This document shows, piece by piece, positions 63,618-64,000 of a stretch of 64,000 bases of DNA. Each line of letters starts with the position of its first letter. The first letter of the stretch is position 1. Position numbers and translations under genes: made by a program. Below the pieces are notes generated by a model, which had not been told where the DNA came from, made no database searches, and was given only the letters and a program-made list of their open reading frames with translations. The stretch is from Pseudogemmobacter bohemicus (GTDB taxonomy: Bacteria > Pseudomonadota > Alphaproteobacteria > Rhodobacterales > Rhodobacteraceae), in the NCBI RefSeq assembly GCF_003290025.1, contig NZ_QNHG01000003.1:584460-648459 (forward strand). The letters are read 5' to 3'.

Positions 63618-64000
63618 TTACCCCTCGCGTTTCAGCGCCTGGGCCATGCAATGGATGCCACCGCCGGTTTTCGAGATTTCCGCCGTATCGACCACGGCCA
63701 CGTCGAATCCGCGCGCTTTCAGCTGGCCGATCAGGGTTTGCGAGGCTTTCGGCGCGATGATGCGGTCGCCGCCCAGAGACATGAAATTGCACCCGAGTGC
63801 CATCGTGTCCTGGAAGGGCACGTCGATGATCTCATGGCCCTTCGCCTTCAGCCAGTCGACGATGGCGGGCTCGGTGCAGGCGAGGCAGACGGCGGTGAGT
63901 TTCTCGGCGATCGGCACCACCATCAGGTCGATATGGACGTAATACTCGTCGATAAAGGCGAGGCGGACCTCCCAGCCTTCGGCCGCGAACCAGGACGCCA
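63618..64000 (-). CDS. amidinotransferase/dimethylarginine-dimethylaminohydrolase-like protein (partial)
   Basis: The gene's 5' end lies beyond the window; about 127 C-terminal codons are present. YVHIDLMVVP holds the HxD pair, and GGGIHCMAQAL holds the nucleophilic Cys of the guanidino-modifying enzyme superfamily (arginine deiminase, DDAH, amidinotransferase). The short tail after the Cys is typical of DDAH-like enzymes. It would hydrolyse or transfer a guanidino-type group of arginine or methylarginine. Confidence 0.72.
   Translation of the reverse strand, partial: ASWFAAEGWEVRLAFIDEYYVHIDLMVVPIAEKLTAVCLACTEPAIVDWLKAKGHEIIDVPFQDTMALGCNFMSLGGDRIIAPKASQTLIGQLKARGFDVAVVDTAEISKTGGGIHCMAQALKREG

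Noticed and set aside
1-64000. CRISPR arrays, tRNA and rRNA genes
   Set aside because: No direct-repeat/spacer pattern was found, and no cloverleaf or rRNA-like sequence was recognised on reading through.

Overview
The window looks like a chromosomal stretch of a high-GC alphaproteobacterium, most likely Rhodobacteraceae (Paracoccus/Rhodobacter-like). Supporting signs are the plant-type glutamate-cysteine ligase, a catalytically dead dihydroorotase paralogue in a pyrB operon, a PiuC-linked siderophore receptor, a DUF982 protein, two 68-residue cold-shock proteins and very GC-rich third codon positions. No rRNA, tRNA or CRISPR array was recognised.

Region 1 (1-2400) is a decayed accessory patch. 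It holds an SRAP (YedK/HMCES-like) gene with an in-frame stop, a glycine-rich collagen-like surface protein of lower GC, a ParB-domain fragment, and a truncated three-gene minus-strand array joined by 4-nt overlaps (unknown fragment, ribbon-helix-helix protein, HEPN-like protein).

Region 2 (2459-13825) is a nine-gene minus-strand catabolic operon. It encodes a ribose-type ABC importer, a SorC regulator, an aldo/keto reductase, a GlpD-like flavoenzyme, a DhnA/LsrF-type aldolase, an FGGY kinase and a GMC oxidoreductase. The outline is a self-contained route for importing, oxidising, phosphorylating and cleaving a sugar or polyol. The regulator-kinase-aldolase-importer core resembles the lsr layout, but three redox enzymes are added. 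The substrate is not known.

Region 3 (13826-17780) is a gene graveyard with a few intact small genes. Remnants are tniB and tniQ transposition genes, a frameshifted ORF, an nrdH pseudogene and a truncated 5' fragment. Intact genes are an entericidin-like lipoprotein, a cold-shock protein and a DUF982 protein.

Region 4 (17788-21912) is an iron cluster: a TonB siderophore receptor, a terminator, then piuC and an FMN hydroxyacid oxidase. After a decayed 1.4 kb gap, 23304-30099 is mostly housekeeping or small genes (ettA, lipoprotein hydrolase, tiny membrane proteins, cspA, receiver-like protein, class II aldolase, MscS channel) and includes a 14-bp-period tandem repeat.

Region 5 (30265-37477) pairs a four-gene peptide-type ABC importer with a divergent choline-sulfatase-like gene. 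Region 6 (37623-49436) is envelope-oriented: PBP4, an ECF sigma factor coupled to a VWA protein, a transglutaminase-like protein without a visible catalytic Cys, a peptidoglycan-binding protein, gabD between two similar inverted repeats, and an OmpA-family protein. Region 7 (49536-64000) is core metabolism: ubiA, rsmE, gshA, plsY, pyrX, pyrB, a UDG, a LysE exporter, moaB, and an amidinotransferase-like gene cut by the window edge. Four small membrane-protein genes and a 41-residue peptide gene lie between pyrB and pyrX.
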